A stretch of 64,000 nucleotides of DNA from Sphingobacteriaceae bacterium (GTDB lineage Bacteria > Bacteroidota > Bacteroidia > UBA7662): contig PNNG01000005.1 in the NCBI GenBank assembly GCA_013824115.1, positions 129,075 through 193,074 on the forward strand, in the 5' to 3' direction. Below are positions 37,501-46,373 of this stretch, one piece after another (the first letter of the stretch is position 1; each line of letters begins with the position of its first letter). The notes under the pieces are model-generated. The model was not told the DNA's origin. It worked only from the letters and a program-made list of their open reading frames with translations, and searched no databases. A program made the translations under genes and the position numbers.

Positions 37501-40500
37501 CGGGTGCAGTAAATGCGAACCTGAATGCTACTCGTTCAAGTGGTTTCTTGGCACCAGACGACACACTGCATGTGCTGCTTGGGCCAGTGAATTTGATGGC
37601 ATTTGGTAGCTACTCAGTAAACGGTATTATCATCCAACAGAACGACGGTGTGGCTAGCAACAATGCTTTTGGGGCATTGAGCCTGCAGAATGTAATACCA
37701 ACCGCCATTCCGTTTGCAGCTGATTTTGATGGGCCAACCGGCACCACCATCGGAGCGCTTCTAAACCAAGGCTGGACCATTGCTACTCCTTGGATAGTGG
37801 GCGCGAATGGCCATGGAAATACAGGTAACGGATTGTATGTAAATATTTACAATACAGCTAACAATTTGACCCCCTCATTTACCTTACCTATTACAGGCCA
37901 GGTAGCGGCCAATACCGGCTTTGCCTTCGATTATCGATTGGTGAATTGGTCGGGCTATGGTACTGCCACACAAGCAGCTTACGCGCCCGGCCCAGCAGAT
38001 AGCATTTGGTTTGATATATCGGCTGATTGTGGAAGCAGCTATCAGCGTTTGTATACCATAAATGCGACCACACACGTGGTTGACACCAATTGGGTACGCA
38101 TAAACCTACCTTTGGCTGCCTATGCCGGTCAAAATGTGATTATCCGCTTGCGCTCACAGTGGGCAAGTGGCGATTACTTTCTGGATTTAGATAATTTATC
38201 TATTCAAACACAAATTCCGACAGTAATAACGGCCGAGCTCAGAAGCCGAAGCACTACCTCTGTAGTTATTGCAGCTTCGCATAACAATCCTGCCTTTCAG
38301 GGAACGATGGGGGTGGTATATGGAACCACGCCCAACCCCACCATGCTTAACAACAATTATTGGGATGCAAACGCCAACAATAATCTGGTTGCGCGAGTAG
38401 AGGGCTTGTTGCTGCCAGGAACCACCTATTATGCAAGAGCATATACCCAAACACATACGGGTCAGATTTCATACAGCAATGAGCTGGAATTTAAAACCTT
38501 CGGTGGAATGTCACCAACGTCGGTATCTCCAACCTTTATAGTGGAAAATCCAACAAATTTGGCTGGTTCCAGATTTGTTGGTCAAGCTACCAATAATTCG
38601 GGCTGGGGATTTGTATATGATACTTTAGCAGTAAGAGCGCCATTGGTAATAGGTCGTTCGCCACAAACCGACTCTTTGGGTTGTGAAGGGCCGCTGTTAA
38701 ATGCTTCTGTGGTTAGTGGGAAAATCGCGGTAGTGTATAGAGGTGCCTGTGAATTTGGAGCTAAGGCCCTTGCAGCCTATCAGGCCGGTGCGGTGGGGGT
38801 AGTCATCATTAATAATCAACCAGGAATGATAAACTTGGCTGCTGCAACATTTGGTTCGCAAGTACCCATTCCAGTAGTGATGATTAGCGCCGTTGATGGT
38901 GCACAACTCCGTGCGGCCATAGATAATGGGCAAGCAATGGCGTTCATGGGTAATAAAAATGGTGAATTTGCCATCGACCTTGTGTTGATTCCGAGCGAAT
39001 TGGTTGGCCCCGATGCTACGCACATCGTTTCGGCCATGGCGAGTCAGCCCGGACAATACATAACTCCTATGGGCGCTTACGTTTACAACGCTGGCAAAGA
39101 CCCAATTAGCCAATATTACTTGCAGGTATCGGTATTAAAGGATGTGGCTGGACAAAATCCCCAGCAGGTTTACAATAACTTCTTACAGCTTCCACCAAGC
39201 ATTCTGCCTGGCGATTTTGGATTGGCAACCATGCCTGCCATCGACTGGGGAGGAACCAACTTTGGCGCAGGTAACTACACGATCAGATACAATGTTCAGC
39301 CGTGGTCGGGCGCAACAGAGGGTTTCCCACAAGACAATGTGGTTGAAAGAAGATTCAGCATTACAGATTCTATTTATTCAAAATCGACCTTGGATTCAAC
39401 TGGGGCTGTGATTTTTACTACAGGTAATAGGCCCATGGGTGCAGCTGACTTTGGCGGGGCAGTATGGCTCGATTACCAAGGCAATGCAACAAGAAGGGTG
39501 AATGCACTTCTTTTTGGTTTCACGACCAATGCTGGTGTTAATTTCGCGGGAGAACTGGTAGAAGCCCAAGTACTTCGTTGGGACGATACTAACAATGATG
39601 GGGAAGTAAATGGTAACGAAACCACCTTATTGGGTAGTGGGTCATATACCTTATTGGCCACCGATGCCAATAGGTCGCTCCAAGTGGATGTACAAAATAG
39701 CTTGACAGGTGCCCCCGGGGTGGATATTGTTCCAGGTAACAAATATTTATTAGGAGTTTATTATTACGGAAGCAACCAAGGTGTATTCTTAGCCAGTGAT
39801 CCTTCTTCAAACTATGCAGGCACCACTCGCAATACTACGAGGCTCATATCTTCCACTAACGCCAATGGAACGGGTTGGAACAAGTTTGGATTTGGCCCTC
39901 AAATTGTCTTCGCCATTGCTGCCGTTATTGGCGAAGCTGGACCAGCGAACACCAGCATTACCGGTGTAGTAACTTACGACAATAATGCGAGCACGCCCAT
40001 GAACAACACCATGGTGATGTTGTTTGAGCAGCAAAACATGTTGCAACAAACGATGACCGATGGCGCAGGTATGTTTGATTTCGGTCTGGTTCCGCCCGGT
40101 TCCTACACCGTTCGTGCCTTCACCACCAAAGCTTGGGGTGGTGTTAACTCAACCGATGCCTTGGCCATTGCCCGTCACTTCACGAGTGCGGCTCCTTTAG
40201 CAGGCTTGCGTTTGGAAGTAGCCGACGTAAATGCATCGGAAACGGTGAATGCTACCGATGCCTTACAGGTTGCTCGCAGATTTACCAACCAAATCAACAG
40301 TTTCGCCTTGGGTGATTGGGTTTTCAAGGCCGATGGCTTCACACATACCGTTACCCAGCCAACCTTTGTTAACATGCGCGCCTTGGCAGTAGGCGACGTG
40401 AATGGATCGTACATTCCTGGCAATTTCCGCCGCTCGCCCTTGGTTGCTTTGCAAGAAAACGGCAGCGTTCGCTTGGGCAGCGAGGCTCGTTGGATTACCG

Positions 40501-41093
40501 TAGAAATGGGCCATAACTTGGAATTGGGTGCCGTTTCGCTTGATATGCTTTTGCCTCAAGGCGTTGAAGTTTTGCAGGTGAAATCGCGTTTGGCCGGTGG
40601 CGACTTTGGCTGGAATGTGAAAAACGGTGTACTGTTGTTGAGCTGGTATAGCCTCTTGGCAGTAGACGCCCGCGAAGGCAGTCCGGTAGTAGACCTTTTG
40701 GTTCGCAGCAATGGTGCTGTTTCAGGAAGCTGGCAAGCGGGTAGCGAAAGCGAACTGGCCAACGGCTGGGCCGAAGTGCATGGCCCTGCGCAGTTGCGTT
40801 TGCCACGGTTGGTTGACGACAGTAAAGGGCTGTTTGTAGTCCAGGCTTATCCAAATCCTACGAAGCAAGCAGCTACCTTAAGCTTGAATTTGCCTGATGC
40901 AGGTAAAGTGAGCATTCGCATTACCGATGCTTTAGGTCGCTTGGTATATGAGCGTTATGAAACCCAAGCAGCAGGCAGCCAGCAAATGGCATTGCCTAGC
41001 GAGAAGTGGGCTGCAGGTAGTTACCAGATCACCGTGATGTACGAAGGTGCAACCAGTGAAGTACAGCAATTGCGACTGCAGGTAGTGCGTTAA
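34584..41093 (+). CDS. 2169-residue secreted multidomain protein with T9SS sorting domain
   Basis: N-terminal signal peptide to about residue 37. About 290-430 resembles a BNR-type neuraminidase N-terminal domain (LLGTSFVQFASSVPVGGVNQTIARLEV cut to its key VQFASSVPVG). About 435-930 is a right-handed beta-helix (FTVGNGAAYPNLGAAF, many NN repeats). About 1040-1210 is MAM/jelly-roll-like (ADFDGPTGTTIGALLNQGW, YFLDLDNLSIQ). About 1355-1455 is a PA domain (GKIAVVYRGACEFGAKALAA, AVGVVIINNQPGM). About 1785-1905 has a SdrB/CNA-like region plus two dockerin-like repeats (GGVNSTDALAIARHF, VADVNASETVNATDALQVARRF). About 1955-2050 looks cohesin-like. The last about 80 residues are the sorting domain (YPNPTKQAATLSLNLPDAG, ALGRLVYERYET, AAGSYQITV). 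Probably a surface adhesin or scaffold; no catalytic domain seen. Confidence 0.85.
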   Translation: MNNQFYSRWGKLPFWKASIWAFVLLFNHVSSELKAQSPTTVAGLFSRTLTNGNLAVDKDGNPIDMTTGATVHLAALSPASGTTPSPSNATNIAWPAGFSFVYPTNTASAQVVSWSVATNGCMGLSNTATSAITSGNNIAGGAGFRMGSFITGLNNGGVSESGAVRSKVFGVSPNQVFVVEFDKLRFVNTSTNTNGDITHQVRFYENGNLIEFVYGDMNLGAGSSTTVRAGFSTNSAAAENLNINFSNHTVPNASFANTFNVVGPLAPFAGATATTRRVYQFSPTPFPQQLLGTSFVQFASSVPVGGVNQTIARLEVVTTGTATPLDLTAIQLSTAGTNASAISNLKVFYTGSNPGFSDTAQFGSTIVSPAANNTVTGSRTMLAGSNFFWVTYDIPSTATFGDTVRAVFGNVTLAGINRTPVLSGASAFRIVRLPLSGTFTVGNGAAYPNLGAAFADVNSLGLSGNTSLAIVSNITEPVSAVLNQWTEVSVGGYTLTIRPAGASRVISGNVPSSGIISLVGADRVVIDGRLDGIGNSRDLTIRNDNNTAINVAVLIAGVTTAPGGCNDVTIRNCVLMAGPTLTTSLATAGIQAQGTGAPNNNLVITNNEFKRAFRGVFVGTSVPASPYLGLQITNNVFGSNDPTEYVIHRGIQVNQSRSAVIRNNHIFNVINALSVSNAGIEVLTGSDSATISANRIIGVRNPSTAGFGAYGINLGAGNGHLVVNNDVSDITTTNFSATSTAFNAFGIRIAVGTGHRIYHNTVNMSGAYTGTNTTAGAASLCITAAAVTAELRNNNFSNTITSNATGNKNIFALWLPASYVFANLTGTNNNNYFLGSEPYHIFAQRGTTFATNTIADLAAWQTASSVDANSVAVNPRFFAPNSGVPNATAMNNLGAPIAGITTDVTGAIRSATTPDLGAYEFTPITKDMAAVSLARAGAGCFGTAESIRAIVRNTGLDTLFFGTDTLRVSVSVTGAVNANLNATRSSGFLAPDDTLHVLLGPVNLMAFGSYSVNGIIIQQNDGVASNNAFGALSLQNVIPTAIPFAADFDGPTGTTIGALLNQGWTIATPWIVGANGHGNTGNGLYVNIYNTANNLTPSFTLPITGQVAANTGFAFDYRLVNWSGYGTATQAAYAPGPADSIWFDISADCGSSYQRLYTINATTHVVDTNWVRINLPLAAYAGQNVIIRLRSQWASGDYFLDLDNLSIQTQIPTVITAELRSRSTTSVVIAASHNNPAFQGTMGVVYGTTPNPTMLNNNYWDANANNNLVARVEGLLLPGTTYYARAYTQTHTGQISYSNELEFKTFGGMSPTSVSPTFIVENPTNLAGSRFVGQATNNSGWGFVYDTLAVRAPLVIGRSPQTDSLGCEGPLLNASVVSGKIAVVYRGACEFGAKALAAYQAGAVGVVIINNQPGMINLAAATFGSQVPIPVVMISAVDGAQLRAAIDNGQAMAFMGNKNGEFAIDLVLIPSELVGPDATHIVSAMASQPGQYITPMGAYVYNAGKDPISQYYLQVSVLKDVAGQNPQQVYNNFLQLPPSILPGDFGLATMPAIDWGGTNFGAGNYTIRYNVQPWSGATEGFPQDNVVERRFSITDSIYSKSTLDSTGAVIFTTGNRPMGAADFGGAVWLDYQGNATRRVNALLFGFTTNAGVNFAGELVEAQVLRWDDTNNDGEVNGNETTLLGSGSYTLLATDANRSLQVDVQNSLTGAPGVDIVPGNKYLLGVYYYGSNQGVFLASDPSSNYAGTTRNTTRLISSTNANGTGWNKFGFGPQIVFAIAAVIGEAGPANTSITGVVTYDNNASTPMNNTMVMLFEQQNMLQQTMTDGAGMFDFGLVPPGSYTVRAFTTKAWGGVNSTDALAIARHFTSAAPLAGLRLEVADVNASETVNATDALQVARRFTNQINSFALGDWVFKADGFTHTVTQPTFVNMRALAVGDVNGSYIPGNFRRSPLVALQENGSVRLGSEARWITVEMGHNLELGAVSLDMLLPQGVEVLQVKSRLAGGDFGWNVKNGVLLLSWYSLLAVDAREGSPVVDLLVRSNGAVSGSWQAGSESELANGWAEVHGPAQLRLPRLVDDSKGLFVVQAYPNPTKQAATLSLNLPDAGKVSIRITDALGRLVYERYETQAAGSQQMALPSEKWAAGSYQITVMYEGATSEVQQLRLQVVR

Positions 41094-41108
41094 TCAAGCA
41101 AATCACAG

Positions 41109-41147
41109 AAATGCAAGAGGCCCCGATTTTCGGGGCCTCTTGCATTT
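41109..41147. terminator. Long perfect hairpin, bidirectional terminator
   Basis: A 17-base perfect stem (AAATGCAAGAGGCCCCG, 41109-41125) with a 5-base loop (ATTTT) and its exact reverse complement (41131-41147). It sits between the convergent giant-protein and msrB genes and can serve both. Confidence 0.85.
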
Positions 41148-41167
41148 AACAAACAATACTAAGAGAA

Positions 41168-41680
41168 CTACTTTTTTACAAAACCCAGGCTCACCGAGTT
41201 GATACAATAGCGTAGGCCAGTGGGATTGGGGCCATCGTTGAAAACGTGTCCCAGGTGACCATCGCATCGTGCGCAGCGCACTTCGGTGCGCATCATGCCG
41301 TAGCTTTTATCGATCACTTCCTTGATTTTGCTTTTGTCGATGCCTTGGTAGAAGCTCGGCCAGCCACAGCCGGCGTCAAATTTGGTGTCGGAGGTAAACA
41401 GCTCGGCCCCGCAGCCTTTACAAACATAAGTGCCGGCCTCCCAGTGTTGGTCGTACTCGCCGGTGTAGGGGCGTTCGGTACCATGTTGTCTAAGAACCCT
41501 GAATTCTTCGGGCTTGAGTTTGTTCTTCCAATCGTCGTCGGAAAGCTTAAGGAAATCGATGCTGTCGTTCATGTTGCGTGTAGTGGCGGTGGTGTTTGTT
41601 GATTTTACTTTGGTTTGCGCTTCGCAGGCAATGCTGCCTAGCATAAGCCAAGTAAGGCCGAGAAAAGTGAGTGTGCGCAT
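41168..41680 (-). CDS. msrB: Peptide-methionine (R)-S-oxide reductase, exported lipoprotein
   Basis: 170 residues. The N-terminus is a lipoprotein signal with lipobox SIAC, so the enzyme is likely anchored in the envelope. It reduces methionine-(R)-sulfoxide in damaged proteins. Zinc cysteines are in YVCKGCGAELF and VRCARCDGHLGHVF; the catalytic cysteine is in LRYCINSVSLGF. GYDQ-like substrate blocks are YTGEYDQHWEAG and FDAGCGWPSF. Downstream of the giant gene, opposite strand. Confidence 0.95.
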   Translation of the reverse strand: MRTLTFLGLTWLMLGSIACEAQTKVKSTNTTATTRNMNDSIDFLKLSDDDWKNKLKPEEFRVLRQHGTERPYTGEYDQHWEAGTYVCKGCGAELFTSDTKFDAGCGWPSFYQGIDKSKIKEVIDKSYGMMRTEVRCARCDGHLGHVFNDGPNPTGLRYCINSVSLGFVKK

Positions 41681-41714
41681 GGTGTAAAAACGATGAGGTG
41701 AAAAAATAGTTTCG

Positions 41715-41746
41715 AAAAAAAAGCCGAGGCTGCGAAACCCCGGCTT
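41715..41746 (-). terminator. Terminator after the fasciclin gene
   Basis: On the minus strand an imperfect stem (AAGCCG/CGGCTT with a 3-base extension, 41721-41746) is followed by a run of eight T (plus-strand A run 41715-41722). It lies about 20 bases after the fasciclin stop and upstream of msrB. Confidence 0.75.
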
Positions 41747-41766
41747 GATGGCTCTGAGAGTTGCGC

Positions 41767-42318
41767 TTATGGCAACAGCACGCGGTCGATTACATGAATG
41801 ACCCCATTCGATTGGTAAACATCATAAGTGCTTATGTTGGCAATTTGGCCTTTGCCATCTTTTACCGTGATGTTGCGCTTGCCGTTCATCATGAACGTCA
41901 GTTCGGCACCCTGAACGGTTTTGAGCGTGGCCTTCCCCTTTCCTGCAGCGATGGCTTTGGCCAAAGCGTCAAAGTCCATTTTGCCAGGAATGACATGGTA
42001 GGTAAGCACGCCTACCAACTGCGCTTTGTTTTCGGGCTTCAACAAGGTTTCCACGGTACCTGCAGGCAAATCTTCGAAGGCATTGTTCACGGGAGCGAAA
42101 ACGGTGAACGGACCTGCCGATTGCAAGGTTTCTACCAATCCACCTGCCTTCACAGCAGCCACCAAGGTGGTGTGGTCTTTGGAGTTCACCGCATTTTGAA
42201 CGATGTTTTTGGCAGGGTACATGGCCTCTCCACCTACTTGAACGGTTTGTGCGGCGGTGTGGCTCGAAACAAACAGGGCTGCTACAGCCATGCTTGCAAA
42301 AAAGGTGTTTTTGAACAT
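41767..42318 (-). CDS. Fasciclin-domain secreted protein
   Basis: 183 residues. Signal peptide MFKNTFFASMAVAALFVSSH then TAAQ. One FAS1 domain: NIVQNAVNSKDHTTLVAAVKAG, GPFTVFAPVNNAFEDLPAGT and VLTYHVIPGKMD, with the C-terminal YQSNGVIHVIDRVLLP. FAS1 domains mediate cell-surface adhesion. Single-gene unit with its own terminator. Confidence 0.95.
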   Translation of the reverse strand: MFKNTFFASMAVAALFVSSHTAAQTVQVGGEAMYPAKNIVQNAVNSKDHTTLVAAVKAGGLVETLQSAGPFTVFAPVNNAFEDLPAGTVETLLKPENKAQLVGVLTYHVIPGKMDFDALAKAIAAGKGKATLKTVQGAELTFMMNGKRNITVKDGKGQIANISTYDVYQSNGVIHVIDRVLLP

Positions 42319-42436
42319 TTTTATAAGTTTGATGACCTACTTACGAGCTTGCTATAGGCTTTGGATTGAGGGCCGCCAAATTTTTTCGAAAAGGCCACGG
42401 ATGGTATTTCCACAGAGGGGTGCATAATTTTTATCG

Positions 42437-42444
42437 TAACTTTG
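42437..42444 (+). promoter_or_regulatory. Promoter -7 element of the TPR/ComA-like/DUF368/aroE operon
   Basis: TAACTTTG, an exact TAnnTTTG match. It would start a leader of about 70 bases before the ATG at 42523, and rules out the longer in-frame upstream start. Confidence 0.5.
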
Positions 42445-42522
42445 CATCGAGTTGACATTCATTTTGGTAATTTGAAACCATCATTGGCTATCAAAGGCTG
42501 TAAGTCGACTAAAAAGGCGATT

Positions 42523-43935
42523 ATGTTGAACGAAGATGATTTCCAAAACGGCTATGACCCGGAACTGATATTGGCGGTAGAGCGGTTTGAGGAGATGCAG
42601 CAGAACAAGGGACATTATTTTTTTGAGTCCGATGAGCTGGAAGAAATCTTCGAGTACTACTACCACCAAGGTCAATTAGAGCAAGCTTCACAGGTAGCGG
42701 AATTTGGCATCCTTCAAAACCCGTACTCGGCGGTGTTCTTTGTAAAAAGAGCGCAGATTTGTATGAGTCACGGCAAATTTGCGGATGCACTCGAACAGTT
42801 GAACCAAGCCGAGATTTTTGAACCTACCAATTACGAGCTCTATTTGTTGCGAGGCAGCATTTATGACTTACAAGGCAATCCGAAAGAAGCGGTGAAGCAT
42901 CTGAAAACCGCCGAAGGTTTTGCGGAAGATCAGGTAGATGTGGTTTATAGCTCGCTCGCAGGAGTGCTTATCAACTGGAAGAAGTACAATTCGGCGATTT
43001 TTTACTTGCAACAAGTGCTCAACCTCTTGCCCGACCAGCCCGATGCGCTGTACGACATTTGTTTCTGCTACCACCAGCTTGAAGACCTCGACAGCGGCAT
43101 CACTTTTTTCCAGGAGTACATCGATAAAAATCCGTTTTCGGATGTGGCTTGGTACAACTTAGCCACCTTGTTTAACAAGCAAATGCTTTTTGAACGGGCA
43201 TTAGAAGCTTTCGACTACTCACTGTTGATTAACGACAAGAACAGCCTTTCGTGGTTCAACAAGGCCAATACATACATCAACATGGAGGAATACACCAAAG
43301 CCCTCGATTGTATGTACAAGGCCCACGATGTAGAAACAGACAATCCGGTGCTCCGCTGCGGCATTGGCGTATGTCACGAAAAAATGGGCCTCATTGCCGA
43401 AGCGCGGATTTGGTACCGCAGGGCGTTGGATATGGACCCCATTTTAAGTGATGCTTGGTATGGATTGGGCATTTGCGACGAAATGGATGGTGATTATCCC
43501 AGCAGTGTGCTGCACTTGAGGAAAGCGCTGGAGTATATGCCCGAATCGGAGGAATACTGGTACAGTTTGGGCGAAGTGTACGCGAAAATGGGCGAATTTC
43601 AAGGGGCAGTAGATGCTTATAAACAAGCGTTGGCGGTGGATGAGACTTATTTTGAAGCGCGTTTCGACTTGGCATCACTGCATTGGCGGGCTGGCGACAA
43701 GGTCACTGCCGACAGCTTGGTAGAACAAGGCTGTGCTTTGCATCGAGATGATTCCGATTTTATGTATCACCTTGCAGCCTATTATTACAAACATAATTTT
43801 GTGGGTGAGGCCTTGGTGCACTTGCAGCAAGCCTTAACTTTGGACTTTGATAGCCACGCCCAGTTTTTTGAGCAGGTGCCCGATGCCCTCGATGATACCC
43901 GCATTCTGGATTTGGTTCATAATCAGAAACCATGA
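42523..43935 (+). CDS. Tetratricopeptide-repeat protein
   Basis: 470 residues from ATG 42523. No signal peptide, so probably cytoplasmic. Ten or more TPR-like helical hairpins of about 34 residues, e.g. AVFFVKRAQICMSHGKFADALEQLNQAE and DAWYGLGICDEMDGDYPSSV-type repeats. TPRs bind partner proteins; no catalytic motif. Its stop overlaps the ComA-like gene start by 4 bases, indicating an operon with metabolic genes. Confidence 0.9.
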   Translation: MLNEDDFQNGYDPELILAVERFEEMQQNKGHYFFESDELEEIFEYYYHQGQLEQASQVAEFGILQNPYSAVFFVKRAQICMSHGKFADALEQLNQAEIFEPTNYELYLLRGSIYDLQGNPKEAVKHLKTAEGFAEDQVDVVYSSLAGVLINWKKYNSAIFYLQQVLNLLPDQPDALYDICFCYHQLEDLDSGITFFQEYIDKNPFSDVAWYNLATLFNKQMLFERALEAFDYSLLINDKNSLSWFNKANTYINMEEYTKALDCMYKAHDVETDNPVLRCGIGVCHEKMGLIAEARIWYRRALDMDPILSDAWYGLGICDEMDGDYPSSVLHLRKALEYMPESEEYWYSLGEVYAKMGEFQGAVDAYKQALAVDETYFEARFDLASLHWRAGDKVTADSLVEQGCALHRDDSDFMYHLAAYYYKHNFVGEALVHLQQALTLDFDSHAQFFEQVPDALDDTRILDLVHNQKP

Positions 43936-44693
43936 ATTATCATTTAGAACAAATACCTGAGCGCAGTGTGAAACCGCGTTCAGAAGGCATGACTATGGTC
44001 ATGGACAAAGGCTTAAGCACCCGCGAGGCCGAAGATTTTTTGACCATGTGCAGTGGCTATACCGACGTCATCAAGCTGGGTTGGGCTACTTCGTATGTAA
44101 GTCCTAACCTCAAAGAAAAGCTCGCTTTATATCGTTCGGCAGGTATTCCGGCCTATTTTGGAGGCACCTTGTTTGAGGTTTTTATTGCCCGCAATGCTTT
44201 TGACGCTTACCGCAGGGTGCTCGATCAGTTTGGGTTAGAATATGTGGAAGTGTCGGATGGTTCGTTGGAAATTCCCCATGACGAAAAATGCCGCTACATT
44301 GAAACATTGGCCAAAGACTTTCATGTGCTTTCGGAAGTGGGCTCCAAGGATGCTGAAAAAATTATAGCACCTTATAAGTGGATAGCCATGATGAAAAGCG
44401 AGTTGGAGGCGGGTTCTTTGAAAGTGATTGCAGAGGCGCGTGAAGCAGGTAATGTGGGCATTTTTAGAGGCACTGGGGAAGTGCGTTCGGGATTGATAGA
44501 TGAAATCTTAACACAAATCCCTGCTGAACAGATCATTTGGGAAGCCCCCCAAAAAGCCCAGCAAACCTGGTTTGTGAAGCTGCTGGGCGCCAATGTAAAC
44601 CTCGGAAACATTGCGCCTAATGACGTGATTCCCCTCGAAACCTTGCGTTTGGGTTTGCGCAGCGACACTTTTCATCATTTTTTAAATAGCTAA
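43932..44693 (+). CDS. Phosphosulfolactate synthase (ComA-like)
   Basis: 253 residues, PF02679 family. ComA joins phosphoenolpyruvate and sulfite to give (R)-phosphosulfolactate. Visible family blocks: GMTMVMDKGLSTREAEDFL, YTDVIKLGWATSYV, IPAYFGGTLFEVF, EYVEVSDGSLEIPHDEKC, SEVGSKDAE and GEVRSGLID. In Bacteroidota the product may feed cysteate and sulfonolipid synthesis; this is inference. Translationally coupled to the TPR gene and nearly adjacent to DUF368. Confidence 0.85.
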   Translation: MNYHLEQIPERSVKPRSEGMTMVMDKGLSTREAEDFLTMCSGYTDVIKLGWATSYVSPNLKEKLALYRSAGIPAYFGGTLFEVFIARNAFDAYRRVLDQFGLEYVEVSDGSLEIPHDEKCRYIETLAKDFHVLSEVGSKDAEKIIAPYKWIAMMKSELEAGSLKVIAEAREAGNVGIFRGTGEVRSGLIDEILTQIPAEQIIWEAPQKAQQTWFVKLLGANVNLGNIAPNDVIPLETLRLGLRSDTFHHFLNS

Positions 44694-44694
44694 G

Positions 44695-45624
44695 ATGGAC
44701 CGGTATTCTGCGCGCATTGTTTTGTTTTTAAAGGGCATAGCCATGGGCGCTGCCGACGTGGTGCCTGGTGTATCGGGCGGAACCATTGCTTTTATTTCGG
44801 GCATATACGAAACGCTCATTAACGCCATTCGTTCGGTTGATTTAACCGCACTTCGCCTCTTGCTGAAAGCCGATTTCAAAGGCGTTTGGAAGCACATTAA
44901 CGGTAATTTTTTGATTACCCTGGGGGCGGGCATATTGGTAAGCATACTCAGCTTGTCGCGCTTGGTACTTTGGCTATTGGAGCACCAGCCCATTTTGTTG
45001 TGGTCGTTTTTTTTCGGGCTCATCCTTGCTTCTATCTGGAGCGTAGGCAGGAACATTAAAAAATGGCAGCCAGGTCGCGTGAGCATGTTCGCTATAGGGG
45101 CAGTAATTGCTTGGTGGATTACTTCGGTTTCTCCGGCCAACACCCCCGAAACCTGGTGGTTTATCATGCTCAGTGGGGCTGTGGCCATTTGTGCCATGAT
45201 TTTACCAGGCATCAGTGGAAGTTTTATATTGCTCCTTTTGGGCAAATACAAGTTTATTTTGGGTGCTCTTAAGGCCTTTAACATTCAAGTTATTGCCTTT
45301 TTCAGTGTGGGCATGGCAGGGGGTATTTTGGCTTTTTCGCATTTATTGAACTGGCTGCTCAAGCGCTACCACGATTTAACGGTGGCCTTGCTCGCTGGAT
45401 TTATGTTGGGCTCGCTGAATAAAGTTTGGCCCTGGAAAATTCCTACAGAGGTTTATACCGACAGTCATGGTAAAATTCAACCGTTGGTTGAGCGCAATTT
45501 ATTGCCATGGACGTATGCGGAGGTAACCGGCAAAAACCCAGAGTTAGCCATGGCAATATTGCTGTTACTAGTAGGCATGGGTGGGGTAATTTTGCTCGAC
45601 CGTGCTGGACGCAAAACAGCATGA
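44695..45624 (+). CDS. DUF368 polyprenyl-phosphate transporter (PopT-like)
   Basis: 309 residues, with about eight hydrophobic helices. The DUF368 signature GAADVVPGVSGGTIAFISGIYE (key DVVPGVSGGT) is near residue 18-40 and a second half-repeat LPGISGSFILLLLGKYK lies about 150 residues later. The family has been shown to flip undecaprenyl phosphate across the inner membrane in other bacteria. The 3' end overlaps aroE by an ATGA, one base after the ComA-like stop. Confidence 0.9.
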   Translation: MDRYSARIVLFLKGIAMGAADVVPGVSGGTIAFISGIYETLINAIRSVDLTALRLLLKADFKGVWKHINGNFLITLGAGILVSILSLSRLVLWLLEHQPILLWSFFFGLILASIWSVGRNIKKWQPGRVSMFAIGAVIAWWITSVSPANTPETWWFIMLSGAVAICAMILPGISGSFILLLLGKYKFILGALKAFNIQVIAFFSVGMAGGILAFSHLLNWLLKRYHDLTVALLAGFMLGSLNKVWPWKIPTEVYTDSHGKIQPLVERNLLPWTYAEVTGKNPELAMAILLLLVGMGGVILLDRAGRKTA

Positions 45625-46373
45625 GTACGTACGGCCTGCTGGGCTATCCGCTGGCTGTATCGTTTTCGCCAGCCTATTTTGCCGATAAGTTCCAGCGTTT
45701 GCAGCTCGATCACGAGTACAAGCTGTTTGCTCGTGAAAGCGTGCACGACTTGCGTTCGTGGGTGGAATCTATGCCCGAATTGGCCGGTTTAAATGTCACT
45801 ATTCCCCACAAACAAGCTGTTTTGGCCCAACTCGATGACTTAACGGCCGAGGCACGGGCCGTTGGGGCAGTAAATACCATTGCCGTACAGCGCAACCCTC
45901 TCAAGCTCATTGGGCACAATACCGATGTAGTGGGCTTCCGTGATACGCTCTGTGCTTTTTTGGGCGATGCACGTCCACCCGCTTTGGTGCTGGGCACTGG
46001 AGGTGCTGCCCGGGCAGTATGGTACGTGCTGCAACAGTTGGGTATTGCTTTCATCAAAGTAGGTCGGCAAGCTACAGATGAGGTGGTTACCTTTGAAAGT
46101 TTAAGGCAGATGCCGTTGGAATACCACCAGCTTTGGATAAATACCACTCCCCTAGGCATGGAGCCCATCTATGCTGGGCAACTTCCGCCGCTCCCATATA
46201 ATCTTATCACTCCAAAACACTATTTATACGATTTGGTATATCACCCAGCGGAAACGCCTTTTTTGCATGAAGGCCATGTGCGCGGGGCAAGCACTCAAAA
46301 TGGTTTGTACATGTTACATGCACAGGCAGAGGCCGCTTGGGGCATTTGGGAAGGCAGCCAAGCAGGGTTGTAA
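45621..46373 (+). CDS. aroE: Shikimate dehydrogenase
   Basis: 250 residues from ATG 45621; the frame continues upstream but inside the DUF368 gene. It reduces 3-dehydroshikimate to shikimate with NADPH. Shikimate-binding SFSPAYF, catalytic Lys in NVTIPHKQAV (Lys64), GAVNTI, catalytic Asp in GHNTDVVGF (Asp102), and the dinucleotide motif VLGTGGAARA. Fairly short compared with E. coli AroE (272 residues) but complete. Confidence 0.93.
   Translation: MSTYGLLGYPLAVSFSPAYFADKFQRLQLDHEYKLFARESVHDLRSWVESMPELAGLNVTIPHKQAVLAQLDDLTAEARAVGAVNTIAVQRNPLKLIGHNTDVVGFRDTLCAFLGDARPPALVLGTGGAARAVWYVLQQLGIAFIKVGRQATDEVVTFESLRQMPLEYHQLWINTTPLGMEPIYAGQLPPLPYNLITPKHYLYDLVYHPAETPFLHEGHVRGASTQNGLYMLHAQAEAAWGIWEGSQAGL

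Noticed and set aside
38068-38080. CACGTG core in the giant gene
   Set aside because: No palindromic flanks; chance occurrence.
41761-42357. Plus-strand open frame opposite the fasciclin gene
   Set aside because: Antisense shadow of a clear FAS1 gene; no recognisable protein features.
42407-42414. TTTCCACA, a DnaA-box-like sequence
   Set aside because: Isolated, with no further boxes nearby, unlike the cluster at 27.4-27.7 kb.
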